This document shows positions 17,912 to 26,332 of a stretch of 64,000 nt of DNA, in pieces. Origin of the DNA: Fibrobacter sp. UWB11 (GTDB taxonomy: Bacteria; Fibrobacterota; Fibrobacteria; Fibrobacterales; Fibrobacteraceae); the NCBI RefSeq assembly GCF_900143015.1, contig NZ_FSRT01000001.1, forward strand, positions 1,302,001-1,366,000, read 5' to 3'. The position numbers and the translations under genes were made by a program. Positions within the stretch are counted from its first letter, which is position 1, and each line of letters begins with the position of its first letter. The notes beneath the pieces were generated by a model, which worked only from the letters and a program-made list of their open reading frames with translations, searched no databases and was not told where the DNA came from.

Positions 17912-18736
17912 CTATTCCTCGGCATCCTTGTCGATGACTTCAGCAGCAGAATCTCCGCGAAGCGCCACAAGGCGGACACCATCAAGAGTCAAGTAAGGAT
18001 CGTAAGTATCGATAATCTTTGTATGCCCGACAATGGTTCTACCCCAACCACCAGTTGCAAAAACAGGAACATCTTTCTTCCCCATTTCCTGCTTAATTTT
18101 TGCAACGAGCGTTTCGAGTTCTGCCATAAATCCAAACAGTAGACCCGCTCGGATTGCATCATCCGTGTTATTTGCGATAAGATGCTTTGGCCATTCAATG
18201 CTAACCGGCAAAAGACGAGCCGCTTTTTCCGTAAGCACATCGAGGCTTGCACTGATACCCGGAATGATGATACCACCGGCAAATCCGCCATCCTTCATGA
18301 CATCGAAGGTCGTGGCCGTTCCCATGTCGATGACAATAGCATCCGTCAATCCGCGTTCCTTGAGCGCAATGATATTGCAAAGACGGTCTGCACCAAGCGT
18401 GCTCGGGTTCGGGTACGCAATCGGGCAATTGAGGCAGTTTGAGGAACTCACCACTTGCACAGGGCGCTTGAGGAGGGTTTGCAAAGCCTTGACCCACGGA
18501 CGTTCAAGCGAAGGGACCACAGTCGAAAGTCCCACATGCGTCACAGATTCGGGCTTGATTTTCGAAAAATGAATAAGACCACCCACGCGGTTCATCACTT
18601 CGTCCGAAGTGGTTTCCTTGCGAGTTGTAAGTCTCCAATGATCAACAACCTTGTCGCCCTTGAATATACCAAGTACCGTATGTGAGTTGCCCACATCGAC
18701 AACGAACGACAAAGTATTCTTTAAATTCTTTTTCAT
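17912..18736 (-). CDS. coaX: Type III pantothenate kinase
   Basis: The 274-residue product has the type III (CoaX) features: LSFVVDVGNSHTVLGIFKGD near the start (ASKHA phosphate loop), a TLGADRLCNIIAL segment, IVIDMGTATTFDV (catalytic Asp region) and GGIIIPGISASLDVL. It phosphorylates pantothenate in the first step of coenzyme A synthesis in the cytoplasm, using ATP and a monovalent cation. It heads the surface-polysaccharide gene run. The C-terminal tail (AAEVIDKDAEE) is acidic. Confidence 0.95.
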   Translation of the reverse strand: MKKNLKNTLSFVVDVGNSHTVLGIFKGDKVVDHWRLTTRKETTSDEVMNRVGGLIHFSKIKPESVTHVGLSTVVPSLERPWVKALQTLLKRPVQVVSSSNCLNCPIAYPNPSTLGADRLCNIIALKERGLTDAIVIDMGTATTFDVMKDGGFAGGIIIPGISASLDVLTEKAARLLPVSIEWPKHLIANNTDDAIRAGLLFGFMAELETLVAKIKQEMGKKDVPVFATGGWGRTIVGHTKIIDTYDPYLTLDGVRLVALRGDSAAEVIDKDAEE

Positions 18737-18760
18737 CGCGGTAAAAGATAGTAATAATCA

Positions 18761-18860
18761 ATTAGTTATTGGTTGATGGTTATTGGTCATTGGTTTTTAT
18801 AATCGCAGCATAGCTGCCAAATTAAAAACTAATAACTAAAGACTAATGACTATTGACTAG
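18761..18860. repeat. Interspersed inverted repeat, type B (TTAGTTATTGGT form)
   Basis: Two 38-bp arms, the left beginning TTAGTTATTGGTTGATGG and the right ending ACTATTGACTAG, pair at about 25 of 38 positions. Most mismatches are transitions. The loop carries a small hairpin GCAGC-ATA-GCTGC. The right arm runs into thiE and encodes its last residues and stop codon. Confidence 0.6.
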
Positions 18861-19481
18861 TTTAAAAAAAGCCTGCTTCAATTCTCGTGTCGCTTTTTCC
18901 GGATCGGCGGCTTTCATAATTGCCGAAACAGCGCAAATGCCAGAAATGCCAGACCCCTTGAGGACATCAATATTATCCTTGTTCAGCCCGCCAATAGCAT
19001 TAACCTTGATGGGAACAGCCTTCACAATAGCCTTGAGCGTATCTACACTCGTAAGAATCGTAACGACCTTGGTCGTTGTCGGATAAATCGCCCCCACGCC
19101 CAGGTAATCGGCTCCTTGCTCATACGCTTCAAGAGCCTGCGGAACAGTCTTCGTCGTGGCTCCAATTATTTTATCAGCACCCATCAACTGACGAGCCACA
19201 GCCACCGGCATATCCGTCTGACCGACATGCACACCTTCGGCCCCGATAGCCAAAGCAACATCAACACGGTCATCGATTATCAGCGGAATTCCATAACGCT
19301 TAGTCACCTCATGAGTCGCAGTCGCAAGTTCCATGTATTCGCGCGTCGAGCGGTTCTTTTCGCGCAATTGAATAAGCGTAGCCCCGCCTTTGCATGCAGC
19401 CTCTACAGTTGGCAAAAATTTTTCAGCAGGAACACTAGTACTATCTGTAATGAAATAAAGCGTTGTATCAAGATTTTTCAT
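18843..19481 (-). CDS. thiE: Thiamine-phosphate synthase
   Basis: With the ATG at 19481 the product is 212 residues, the usual ThiE length, starting MKNLDTTLYFITDSTSV. Motifs include ATLIQLREKN (pyrophosphate binding), GIPLIIDDRVDVALAIGAEGVHVGQTDMP and GAIYPTTTK. It couples hydroxymethylpyrimidine diphosphate with the thiazole phosphate to give thiamine phosphate. An upstream ATG at 19556 would add 25 atypical residues. The final residues LVNSH and the TAG stop come from a type B interspersed repeat. The gene is apart from the thiSFGH operon and no riboswitch is seen before it. Confidence 0.93.
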   Translation of the reverse strand: MKNLDTTLYFITDSTSVPAEKFLPTVEAACKGGATLIQLREKNRSTREYMELATATHEVTKRYGIPLIIDDRVDVALAIGAEGVHVGQTDMPVAVARQLMGADKIIGATTKTVPQALEAYEQGADYLGVGAIYPTTTKVVTILTSVDTLKAIVKAVPIKVNAIGGLNKDNIDVLKGSGISGICAVSAIMKAADPEKATRELKQAFFKLVNSH

Positions 19482-19585
19482 GTTTTTAAAGGTAGAAAAA
19501 ATACTCCGCTTTGGAATAAAGCCATTTAAAGTATGGAAAATTGTGCTTTTTCTCACGAAATTTACATTTTTCTTGCAAAAACATG

Positions 19586-19615
19586 TCGCAAATCTTTAAA
19601 CATTTTATATCTTTG
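19586..19615 (+). promoter_or_regulatory. Bacteroidetes-like promoter before the pilin-like gene
   Basis: TCG-N19-TATCTTTG lies 38 bp before the start codon. The -7 box fits TAnnTTTG exactly; the -33 box is one base off TTG. Confidence 0.4.
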
Positions 19616-19652
19616 AGAAAAAGGCTATTGCCATAAAATATGGAGCGATATT

Positions 19653-20441
19653 ATGAGAACTATAAATTCAAAGAGGGGTATAACCCTCATGGAGCTTATG
19701 GTGGTTCTCGCTATTATGAGCATTCTCTCCACCGTAGCTATGCCAAAGATGTTTGGTGCCGGAGAAAAGGCTCGTGAGAAAATCGACCTTATGAAGCTCT
19801 ATGACCTCAGAAACGCTATCAACTTAGCGCTTATTGAGGACATGGATGCAATGACATACTACGAACCATCAGAAGCTATAAACAATCCAACGAACAAGAA
19901 TACTCTAATTAATAGACTAAATGAAGGTCTTTCATCCGATCAAGGAGCAGCCCTTTTCGTAATCGAATTGCATGATAGGTATTCCATAAACATTCAGGGA
20001 CGTCATGATAAAGCTAATACAAAGTACAATGTTAGCGAATTAATTGGCCAAGATGGAACTTTCTATTGGGCATTGAAAGACGCAAACTTTGACGGTGTTG
20101 CCGACATTATCGCCGACCGATATAAAAAGGGCGGAGATGCCAACGTTAAAAATGGAGGCGATACATATACATCGATTCCATGGAAAAAAGGCTCCTCCAC
20201 ATACTACCGAACAGCACCCAAGAGAACAATATTCCAAAGTAAGGCACTTAATGCAGGCAAGAAGGAAAACGACAACGAACGTTTCACTGTGAGCATCCGT
20301 TGGTCTGATCCAGACAATCCAGGTTTTTCTGTTGAAGTTTACATTCTTCCAAACGAAGGCAGCTGGAATACAGCTTACAGGTCGAAATATGGAACATGCT
20401 TCTCTACATACGGCCGCAAAGGTTGCGCAAAGAGCAAGTAA
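19653..20441 (+). CDS. Type IV pilin/pseudopilin-like protein
   Basis: The 262-residue product starts MRTINSKRGITLMELMVVLAIMSILSTVAMPK. This is a class III signal with Gly before the cleavage site and the conserved Glu at +5, followed by the hydrophobic helix of prepilins. It would be cut and methylated by PilD and assembled in a type IV pilus or type II secretion pseudopilus. The C-terminal part has a short Cys pair (GTCFSTYGRKGC). No other pilus gene is adjacent, so it is a stand-alone gene with its own promoter-like box and terminator. Confidence 0.85.
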   Translation: MRTINSKRGITLMELMVVLAIMSILSTVAMPKMFGAGEKAREKIDLMKLYDLRNAINLALIEDMDAMTYYEPSEAINNPTNKNTLINRLNEGLSSDQGAALFVIELHDRYSINIQGRHDKANTKYNVSELIGQDGTFYWALKDANFDGVADIIADRYKKGGDANVKNGGDTYTSIPWKKGSSTYYRTAPKRTIFQSKALNAGKKENDNERFTVSIRWSDPDNPGFSVEVYILPNEGSWNTAYRSKYGTCFSTYGRKGCAKSK

Positions 20442-20458
20442 TTTAAAATGAATTAACG

Positions 20459-20490
20459 AAACGCCTCGGATTTTTCCGAGGCGTTTTCTT
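20459..20490 (+). terminator. Terminator of the pilin-like gene
   Basis: ACGCCTCGG-ATTTTT-CCGAGGCGT is a perfect 9-bp stem followed by TTTCTT, 18 bp after the stop. Confidence 0.85.
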
Positions 20491-20559
20491 GTAACTACGG
20501 CAAATAGCCGTAGTTTTGTATGATAGCTGCGTACCGGTAGTAACTGCGCCGAAGGCTCA

Positions 20560-21822
20560 TTACACGTAGAGATAGTCGTTCAGCACGGGTTGCATACCTT
20601 CGCTGCTCATGTCAGCGTACATTTTGTCGATGCTGCGGCCGTCATTGATTTCGAACTGTTCATCGCCGCCTTCCCCATCGTCGTGCCCGCTGTATTTGCT
20701 TTCGTGGTCACCGATACCGGTCGAGACGCCTGCGGAAATCTTCGTGGCGGCGATTTTCACGATGCCATTGCGGAATTCCTTGCTTTCGCGGCTCGAGACT
20801 GTAATGCCCACGAACGGGAGGAAGATGCGGTAGGCGCAAAGCACCTGGCAGAGTTCCTTTTCGTGAACGTCAAGCGGGCTGATTTTTTCGTTGTTCACAA
20901 TCGGACGGAGACGCGGACAGCTGAGGCTCATTTCGGCATGCGGGTACTTCTTTTGCAAGTAGTAAACGTGCAGAGCGCTGGCGAGGGCATCACGGCGGAA
21001 ATCCGAAAGTCCGAGAAGCGCCGAGAATCCGCAACCGCGCATGCCACCCATGAGAGCGCGTTCCTGAGAATCAAAGCGGTATGGGAACACGCGCTTGTGG
21101 CCAAGCAAATGAAGTTGTTCATAGCGCTTGCGGTCGTATGTTTCTTGGAATACCGTCACGTAATCGACGCCGCATTCGTGCAAGTACTTGTATTCATCGA
21201 CATTCACCGGGTAAACTTCAACGCCTACGAGCTTGAAGTACTTGCGTGCAAGCTTGCAAGCTTCACCGATGTATTCGACACTGCTTTTGGCGCGGCTTTC
21301 GCCCGTGAGCAACAAGACTTCTTCCATGCCGCTGTCGGCGATGACCTTCATCTCGTGCTCGATCTGTTCCATGTTCAGCTGCATACGCTTGATGTGATTG
21401 TAGCAGTTGAAACCGCAATAGACGCAGTAGTTTTCGCAATAGTTCGCGATGTAGAGCGGCGTAAAGAGATAAACATTGTTGCCGAAATGGCGGCCCGTCT
21501 CAATCTTTGCCTTGGCTGCCATCTGTTCGAGGAACGGAGCTGCCGCAGGAGAAAGCAAAGCCTTGAAATCTTCGATGGAGCATGTGTCGTGCTGCAAGGC
21601 GAACTGCACATCGCGAGCGGTGTACTTGGAAGCGTCGTAACTTTCGAATGCATCAAGAACCTTGTCGCGGATGTCGGAGTGAATCACTTCCATTCCCGGC
21701 AGATATTCCATGATGTCCGTGCGGACAGACGGGTCTGTTTCGATTCTGTGCTTGCGTTCTAGAGCCGCCGGCGAGAGATTTCCAGAATCAAAAAAGTAAT
21801 TGTTGTCTTTGCGTTCTGCCAT
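20560..21822 (-). CDS. thiH: 2-iminoacetate synthase ThiH (radical SAM)
   Basis: The 420-residue product has the radical SAM cluster motif CENYCVYCGF (CxxxCxxC) near residue 132. It also has the ThiH-specific segments FGNNVYLFTPLYIANYC, EVLLLTGESRAKS, YVTVFQETYD and MRGCGFSALLGLSDFRRDALA. It cleaves tyrosine to make dehydroglycine for the thiazole ring, so an oxygen-free lifestyle is consistent with this route. It is the last gene of the thiSFGH operon, one base after thiG. Confidence 0.96.
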   Translation of the reverse strand: MAERKDNNYFFDSGNLSPAALERKHRIETDPSVRTDIMEYLPGMEVIHSDIRDKVLDAFESYDASKYTARDVQFALQHDTCSIEDFKALLSPAAAPFLEQMAAKAKIETGRHFGNNVYLFTPLYIANYCENYCVYCGFNCYNHIKRMQLNMEQIEHEMKVIADSGMEEVLLLTGESRAKSSVEYIGEACKLARKYFKLVGVEVYPVNVDEYKYLHECGVDYVTVFQETYDRKRYEQLHLLGHKRVFPYRFDSQERALMGGMRGCGFSALLGLSDFRRDALASALHVYYLQKKYPHAEMSLSCPRLRPIVNNEKISPLDVHEKELCQVLCAYRIFLPFVGITVSSRESKEFRNGIVKIAATKISAGVSTGIGDHESKYSGHDDGEGGDEQFEINDGRSIDKMYADMSSEGMQPVLNDYLYV

Positions 21823-21823
21823 C

Positions 21824-22600
21824 TTAATCCCTCAAGAATCCTGTAAGCGGGTCAGATGCAGATGCGCCACGAGAAAGCACACGGCCAAGCCCAGCAAGGT
21901 AAGCCTTGCGGCCGGCTTCAATGGCAAGTTTGAATGCGGTTGCCATTTGCGTAAGGTCGCCTGCGGTTGCAAGAGCGGTATTTGCCATAATGGCGGCGGC
22001 GCCCATTTCCATGGCGGCACAAGCTTCGGACGGTTTACCGATTCCCGCATCCACGATAATCGGGAGCTCGATTTCGTCAATCAAAATTTGGATAAAGTCT
22101 TTTGTGCAAAGTCCCTTGTTCGAACCGATTGGAGACGCAAGCGGCATCACGGCAGCAGCACCAGCATTCACGAGGTCACGAGCCACGTTCAAATCCGGGT
22201 ACATGTAAGGCATCACCACAAAGCCTTCCTTCGCAAGCGTTTCGGTAGCCTTGATGGTTTCGGCATTGTCCGGGAGCAAGTACTTGGTATCGCGCATGAT
22301 TTCGATTTTCACAAAGTCACCGCAACCAAGTTCACGGGAGAGTTTTGCGATGCGGACTGCTTCTTCGGCATTGCGGGCGCCCGATGTGTTCGGCAAAAGC
22401 GTGACGTTTTTCGGAATGTAGTCGAGGATGTTTTCGTGTTCCTTCGTGTTTGCACGGCGAACGGCAAGCGTTACAATTTGAGCGCCAGCATCCTTAACCG
22501 CAGCTTCAATGAGCTTGAGGGAATACTTTCCAGAACCGAGAATAAAACGAGAATCAAATTCATGACCGCCAATAACAAGTTTGTCAGAATTCATTTGCAT
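21824..22600 (-). CDS. thiG: Thiazole synthase ThiG
   Basis: The 258-residue product matches Thi[21 protein letters not shown] at the start, [40 protein letters not shown], and [20 protein letters not shown]. It joins deoxyxylulose 5-phosphate, dehydroglycine (from ThiH) and ThiS-thiocarboxylate sulfur into the thiazole phosphate. It lies 10 bp after thiF and one base before thiH in the operon. Confidence 0.97.
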   Translation of the reverse strand: MQMNSDKLVIGGHEFDSRFILGSGKYSLKLIEAAVKDAGAQIVTLAVRRANTKEHENILDYIPKNVTLLPNTSGARNAEEAVRIAKLSRELGCGDFVKIEIMRDTKYLLPDNAETIKATETLAKEGFVVMPYMYPDLNVARDLVNAGAAAVMPLASPIGSNKGLCTKDFIQILIDEIELPIIVDAGIGKPSEACAAMEMGAAAIMANTALATAGDLTQMATAFKLAIEAGRKAYLAGLGRVLSRGASASDPLTGFLRD

Positions 22601-22610
22601 GTCCTTTATG

Positions 22611-23258
22611 TTAAACTTCTAGACCGGCAATAATCCGGATAATCGTGAGCGCCTCATGCGCTGCGCAAATCTGCACGCGTGGAGCGAGGAGTGCAAGTCC
22701 TTGAGTCACGTCGCTCTTGCCATCGCCACAGAGGTAAAAATGTTTTGAAATCTTACGCGTCTTGATAGAATTCGCATCATCCGTGCCTGCCATTCCAGAG
22801 GCGGCAACGAGATACTTTTGCGGATACTTCTCAAGCACAGCGTTTACAAGCATCGACTTTGTTTCGGGATTGTCGAACGCTTCGCATACAACATCGGCAT
22901 TTGCCACGAACTTGTCGATGTTGTCTTCCGTGATTTTTTCGTCGTACGCTTCAAACTCTGTGTACGGTGCTATTTCTTTCAAATTATCAACGAGCGCAAA
23001 CGCTTTAGGCTCTCCAACCTGAGATGCCTTGTACTGCTGGCGTTGCAAGTTCGTCACGTCAACACGGTCAAAATCCACGAGAATGAGCTTCTTGATGCCC
23101 GCGCGAGCGAGATTGATGGCGACATTAGAGCCAAGTCCACCTACACCACAGATGGCAACTGTGGCCTGTTCCAATTTTTGAACAATTTCTTCGCCTTGCT
23201 TTTGTACGAGTGCGCGTCGGAACTCTTCCCTGCTCGGGATTCGAACGCTTTCCATCAC
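22611..23258 (-). CDS. thiF: ThiS adenylyltransferase ThiF
   Basis: The 215-residue product is a compact E1-like enzyme with the nucleotide-binding loop [37 protein letters not shown] and a [10 protein letters not shown] segment. It activates the C-terminal Gly-Gly of ThiS with ATP for sulfur transfer. It overlaps the end of thiS by 4 bp (translational coupling). It lacks a clear pair of CxxC zinc motifs, like the short ThiF forms of anaerobes, so the ATP-binding half dominates. Confidence 0.93.
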   Translation of the reverse strand: MMESVRIPSREEFRRALVQKQGEEIVQKLEQATVAICGVGGLGSNVAINLARAGIKKLILVDFDRVDVTNLQRQQYKASQVGEPKAFALVDNLKEIAPYTEFEAYDEKITEDNIDKFVANADVVCEAFDNPETKSMLVNAVLEKYPQKYLVAASGMAGTDDANSIKTRKISKHFYLCGDGKSDVTQGLALLAPRVQICAAHEALTIIRIIAGLEV

Positions 23259-23461
23259 CCGCCTCCAACAAAGTTCACAACTTCGACGACATCCCCCGCT
23301 TCGAGGACGACCTCGGCATACTTTGATTTGGGGACGATTTTCAAGTTGCGTTCAACAGCGATGCGCTTTGTATCGTAATTTGCGGACGCCAAATATTCGG
23401 CAATGGTCATGCCTGCCGCTGCGACGTTTTCACCGTTGATTTTGACTGGATTTGAGTTCAA
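23255..23461 (-). CDS. thiS: Sulfur carrier protein ThiS
   Basis: A 68-residue ubiquitin-like protein ending in [10 protein letters not shown], with the Gly-Gly needed for thiocarboxylate formation. The body includes TIAEYLASANYDTKRIAVERN, which fits the family. The start is TTG at 23459-23461, not ATG. The Shine-Dalgarno GGGAGG lies 5 bp before it and overlaps the last bases of the TPP riboswitch. It leads the thiSFGH operon. Confidence 0.93.
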   Translation of the reverse strand: MNSNPVKINGENVAAAGMTIAEYLASANYDTKRIAVERNLKIVPKSKYAEVVLEAGDVVEVVNFVGGG

Positions 23462-23468
23462 TGGAACC

Positions 23469-23545
23469 TCCCTACGTTGGCATTATCCAAATCAGGTTCG
23501 GTCGAAGTTTTCAACTTCCTCTCAGCCCGTTGTACGAGCTCCCGT
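23469..23545 (-). promoter_or_regulatory. TPP riboswitch (THI element)
   Basis: On the minus strand the conserved blocks appear in order: GGGAGC, GGGCTGAGAGG, GACCGAACCTGATTTGGAT, AATGCCAACGTAGGGA. These match the TPP aptamer core (CUGAGA, ACCUGAU, AUAAUGCCAGCGUAGGGA). The aptamer ends in the GGGAGG used as ribosome binding site of thiS, so TPP binding probably blocks translation of thiS directly. Confidence 0.95.
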
Positions 23546-23555
23546 AAACATGATA

Positions 23556-23584
23556 AAATTAACTATTGAAGGGGTATTTGGCAA
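23556..23584 (-). promoter_or_regulatory. Likely promoter of the thiSFGH operon
   Basis: On the minus strand TTGCCA, a 17-base spacer and TAATTT place a start near 23549, a few bases before the riboswitch. The -10 box is only a fair match. Confidence 0.4.
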
Positions 23585-23795
23585 GTAAGAATAAGGCATT
23601 CTGCCTTGACTGGATGCTTCTATTTTAATCAGAAAAAGTACTTCATGCGGGCGGAGCCCCAGCTCGGAGTTGCGAAGGCCGCACGGGCCCCTCCCTGCAC
23701 CCTCCCCATCCTTGGCCGACGCTTTTGTTATCAATACGATTTCTTGACAATTGGATTTTAAAGTAAAAATCTCGCTTTTGATATTCTAAAATTCT
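23585..23795. other. Noncoding gap between the thi operon and the H1-like gene
   Basis: A GC-rich block at about 23645-23725 (G- and C-runs such as CCCCTCCC) contrasts with AT-rich flanks. No credible gene is seen. It resembles the G-run blocks near 3060 and 3280 and may be repeated DNA. Confidence 0.5.
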
Positions 23796-23828
23796 ATAAA
23801 AAAAATGCCCCGCGGTGCGGAGCATTTT
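23796..23828 (-). terminator. Terminator of the H1-like small gene
   Basis: A hairpin AATGCTCCGC/GCGGGGCATT (10 bp with one G-T pair, 3-base loop) is followed by T8 on the minus strand, 22 bp after the stop at 23851. Confidence 0.8.
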
Positions 23829-23850
23829 CAAAAGATTTTGAGAAGTAAGA

Positions 23851-24159
23851 TTACTTATCCTTAGCAAATTTCTTAGAGGCGGCCTTGACCTTCGGATCGT
23901 TCTGAGCGTCCTTGATCTTCTGCTTGATACCATCTTCGATGGACTTCTTGAGCTTTGCAGCGAGGTTGGGGAAACGGTCTTCCAGGGAATCACTAAAGAC
24001 AGCCGGCTTCTTTGCAGCAGCAGGAGCAGCGCCCTTGCGCTTACCGTTGAACGGGCGCTTTTTCTTGGACGGAGCCTTCTTTACTTGAGATTTTTCTTGG
24101 GATTTTGTTTCCTGAGGCTTAACTTCTTCTGTGGATTTGACTTCTGCTTCTTCTGCCAT
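23851..24159 (-). CDS. Lys/Ala-rich histone-H1-like small protein
   Basis: The 102-residue product has an acidic start (MAEEAEVKSTEEVKPQE) and a Lys/Ala/Pro-rich middle (KKAPSKKKRPFNGKRKGAAP). A shorter helical end follows (LAAKLKKSIEDGIKQKIKDA, ending KKFAKDK). The composition resembles bacterial H1-like tails that bind nucleic acid without sequence specificity, but no named domain is sure. It has its own promoter-like box and terminator. A similar K/A-rich tail opens the GH94 gene at 36895. Confidence 0.65.
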   Translation of the reverse strand: MAEEAEVKSTEEVKPQETKSQEKSQVKKAPSKKKRPFNGKRKGAAPAAAKKPAVFSDSLEDRFPNLAAKLKKSIEDGIKQKIKDAQNDPKVKAASKKFAKDK

Positions 24160-24197
24160 AAATATACCTCTTGGAAAATTGTTTAAGTTGACGGGCG

Positions 24198-24227
24198 CAA
24201 AGATAGTAAAAAACTATGAAATTGCAA
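24198..24227 (-). promoter_or_regulatory. Bacteroidetes-type promoter of the H1-like gene
   Basis: On the minus strand TTG-N19-TATCTTTG fits the TTTG-N19-TAnnTTTG consensus exactly in spacing and -7 box. Transcription would begin near 24191, about 30 bp before the ATG. Confidence 0.55.
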
Positions 24228-24244
24228 GTGAACACGCTATGGTC

Positions 24245-24327
24245 CTTAGTTATTAGTCAGTAGTCGTTAGCCAAATAGCCGTACCTTTTGAGGCATCATC
24301 AACTATTGACCAATGACTATTGACTAG
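24245..24327. repeat. Interspersed inverted repeat, type B
   Basis: The left arm begins TTAGTTATTAGTCAGTAGTC and the right arm is CAACTATTGACCAATGACTA followed by TTGACTAGG. The CTA at the right edge is the TAG stop codon of mnmG on the minus strand. Confidence 0.6.
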
Positions 24328-26225
24328 GTTCTAGATTCAATCCAATGCGCGAGGACTGTGATATCGGCGGGGCGCACTCCAGGCACGCGGCTTGCTTGCC
24401 CAAGCGTTAGCGGTTTGTGGGCGTTGAGGCGCTGGCGGCTTTCAATGCTGATGGCTGTAATGGACATGTAATCGAAGTCCGGCGAGAGCTTAACCTTTTC
24501 CATCTTCTTCTGGTCGTCAATTTCGCGTTCCTGACGGTCGAAGAATCCGGCATAGAGCTCTTCGGCGTACATGTACCACTGGTCACGGCGCGTGATTTGG
24601 GCATCGGGAGCTGCCACCTTAAAGAATGTCTCAGGATCAATGCCCGGGCGGCGGAGCACGTTAATCCAGCGGGTGCGTTCGGAGGCAAGAGCCTGACCGC
24701 CCGCTTCGAGAATGACGTTTGCTTCTTCCGGTGTTGCAGACGTTTCTGCAAATTTCGTCTTGAGATCAGCCATGAAGTTACGGCGGCGGTCCCAATCAAA
24801 CCAGTCTCGGTCGCTAATCATGCCAATTTTGCGAGCCTTTTCCTTGAGGCGCATCTCGGCATTGTCGCTGCGAAGGAACAAGCGGTATTCGGCACGGCTC
24901 GTGAACATGCGGTATGGTTCATCGAGCAAGATGTTCACAAGGTCATCGACCATCACTCCGAGATAGCTTTCGGAGCGTCCAAGAATGAACGGTTCCTCAC
25001 CCTTGACCTTGAGTGCTGCGTTGATGCCTGCCATAAGGCCCTGACCGGCGGCTTCTTCGTAACCGCTCGTACCGCAAACTTGGCCTGCAAAATAAATTCC
25101 GGGCACGTGCTTACATTCAAACGTCGGATAAAGCTGCGTGGCATCCACGGAATCATATTCGACAGCGTAACCGATTTGCAAAACCTTTGCGCGCGTAAGA
25201 CCCGGAATCGTGTGGATGGCAGCAAGCTGGATGTCAGCCGGCAAGCTTGAACTAAAGCCATTGATGTACACACGCCCGATGTCAGCCTGTTCCGGTTCGA
25301 GGAACAGCTGGTGCCCGTCGCGGTCGCCAAAACGGTTGATTTTATCTTCGATACTCGGGCAGTAGCGCGGGCCCTTGCCGTGAATACGGCCGCTGAACAT
25401 CGGGCTGTCCTTGAAACCGCTACGCAAAATATCGTGCGTTTTTATGTTCGTACGAGTAATCCAGCAAACGCAATCATTGCGGATAAACTTATTGACCTGG
25501 TCGCCCCAAAACTTGTCGGGAGTCGCGCCGTCAAAATGACGGTCGCTCATCGGCCACGGCTTATCATCGCCATGTTGCACATCACATTCATTAAAATCAA
25601 TCGAATCAGGATCGAGGCGACTCGGCGTTCCAGTCTTCAAGCGACGCAAACGAATTCCATTCTTCGCCAAACATTCCGAGAGTTTATCAGCACTCGGTTC
25701 GCCAACTCGCCCACCGATGCTCGTTTCAAGACCGGTAAACATCTTGGATGCAAGGAACGTTCCGCTCGTAATGACGAGTGCACGCGTGATGTAGCGGTCG
25801 CCGTTCAAGAGCGTGAGTTCCAAGCGACCATCGTTCATGCGTTCAAACGATGCCAGTTCACCTTGAATCAGCGTAAGCCCCTGCAAACTTTCCATTGTTT
25901 CGCGGGCAACTTCGCTGTAATACTTCATATCGCATTGCGCACGCGGCCCCCAAACGGCAGGGCCCTTGCTCATGTTGAGCATGCGGAACTGGATACCCGC
26001 CTTGTCAGTCAAAAGACCCATGAGGCCACCAAGAGCGTCAATGTCGCGAACGATTTGGCCTTTCGCTACACCACCCACAGCAGGGTTGCAAGACATTCGA
26101 CCAATAGCGTTCAAATCCATCGTAAGCATGGCGGTTTTGACACCGATTTTCCATGCAGCATGGGTTGCTTCAATTCCAGCGTGACCGCCTCCGACAACAA
26201 CGACATCAAATTCTGCGATAATCAT
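24324..26225 (-). CDS. mnmG: tRNA uridine 5-carboxymethylaminomethyl modification enzyme MnmG (GidA)
   Basis: The 633-residue product has the FAD loop VVVVGGGHAGIEATHAAW at the start and the family signatures GRMSCNPAVGGVAKG, GPRAQCDMKYYS and MFTSRAEYRLFLRSDNA, with normal length. With MnmE it adds a carboxymethylaminomethyl (or aminomethyl) group to U34 of certain tRNAs using FAD and methylene-tetrahydrofolate. The stop codon TAG is contributed by the edge of a type B repeat. No mnmE is in the window. Confidence 0.97.
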   Translation of the reverse strand: MIIAEFDVVVVGGGHAGIEATHAAWKIGVKTAMLTMDLNAIGRMSCNPAVGGVAKGQIVRDIDALGGLMGLLTDKAGIQFRMLNMSKGPAVWGPRAQCDMKYYSEVARETMESLQGLTLIQGELASFERMNDGRLELTLLNGDRYITRALVITSGTFLASKMFTGLETSIGGRVGEPSADKLSECLAKNGIRLRRLKTGTPSRLDPDSIDFNECDVQHGDDKPWPMSDRHFDGATPDKFWGDQVNKFIRNDCVCWITRTNIKTHDILRSGFKDSPMFSGRIHGKGPRYCPSIEDKINRFGDRDGHQLFLEPEQADIGRVYINGFSSSLPADIQLAAIHTIPGLTRAKVLQIGYAVEYDSVDATQLYPTFECKHVPGIYFAGQVCGTSGYEEAAGQGLMAGINAALKVKGEEPFILGRSESYLGVMVDDLVNILLDEPYRMFTSRAEYRLFLRSDNAEMRLKEKARKIGMISDRDWFDWDRRRNFMADLKTKFAETSATPEEANVILEAGGQALASERTRWINVLRRPGIDPETFFKVAAPDAQITRRDQWYMYAEELYAGFFDRQEREIDDQKKMEKVKLSPDFDYMSITAISIESRQRLNAHKPLTLGQASRVPGVRPADITVLAHWIESRT

Positions 26226-26274
26226 GCGCCAAATTTAAAAAATAACGGGCAATACGGCTATAAAAAAATGCACT

Positions 26275-26311
26275 ACAAAAAAGAACGCATCCCGCGATGC
26301 GAGATGCGTTC
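26275..26311 (-). terminator. Terminator of the thioredoxin-fold lipoprotein gene
   Basis: A perfect 9-bp stem GAACGCATC/GATGCGTTC with an 11-base loop is followed by T6 on the minus strand. Confidence 0.75.
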
Positions 26312-26332
26312 CCAAAAATTATATCAGAAGAA

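Noticed and set aside
23469-23545. Cobalamin or other riboswitch
   Set aside because: The CTGAGA, ACCTGAT and AATGCCAACGTAGGGA blocks fit only TPP, which agrees with the thi genes below it.
26230-26237. TAAATTTG promoter box before mnmG
   Set aside because: It lies only a few bases from the ATG and has no TTG 19 bases upstream; a chance match is likely.
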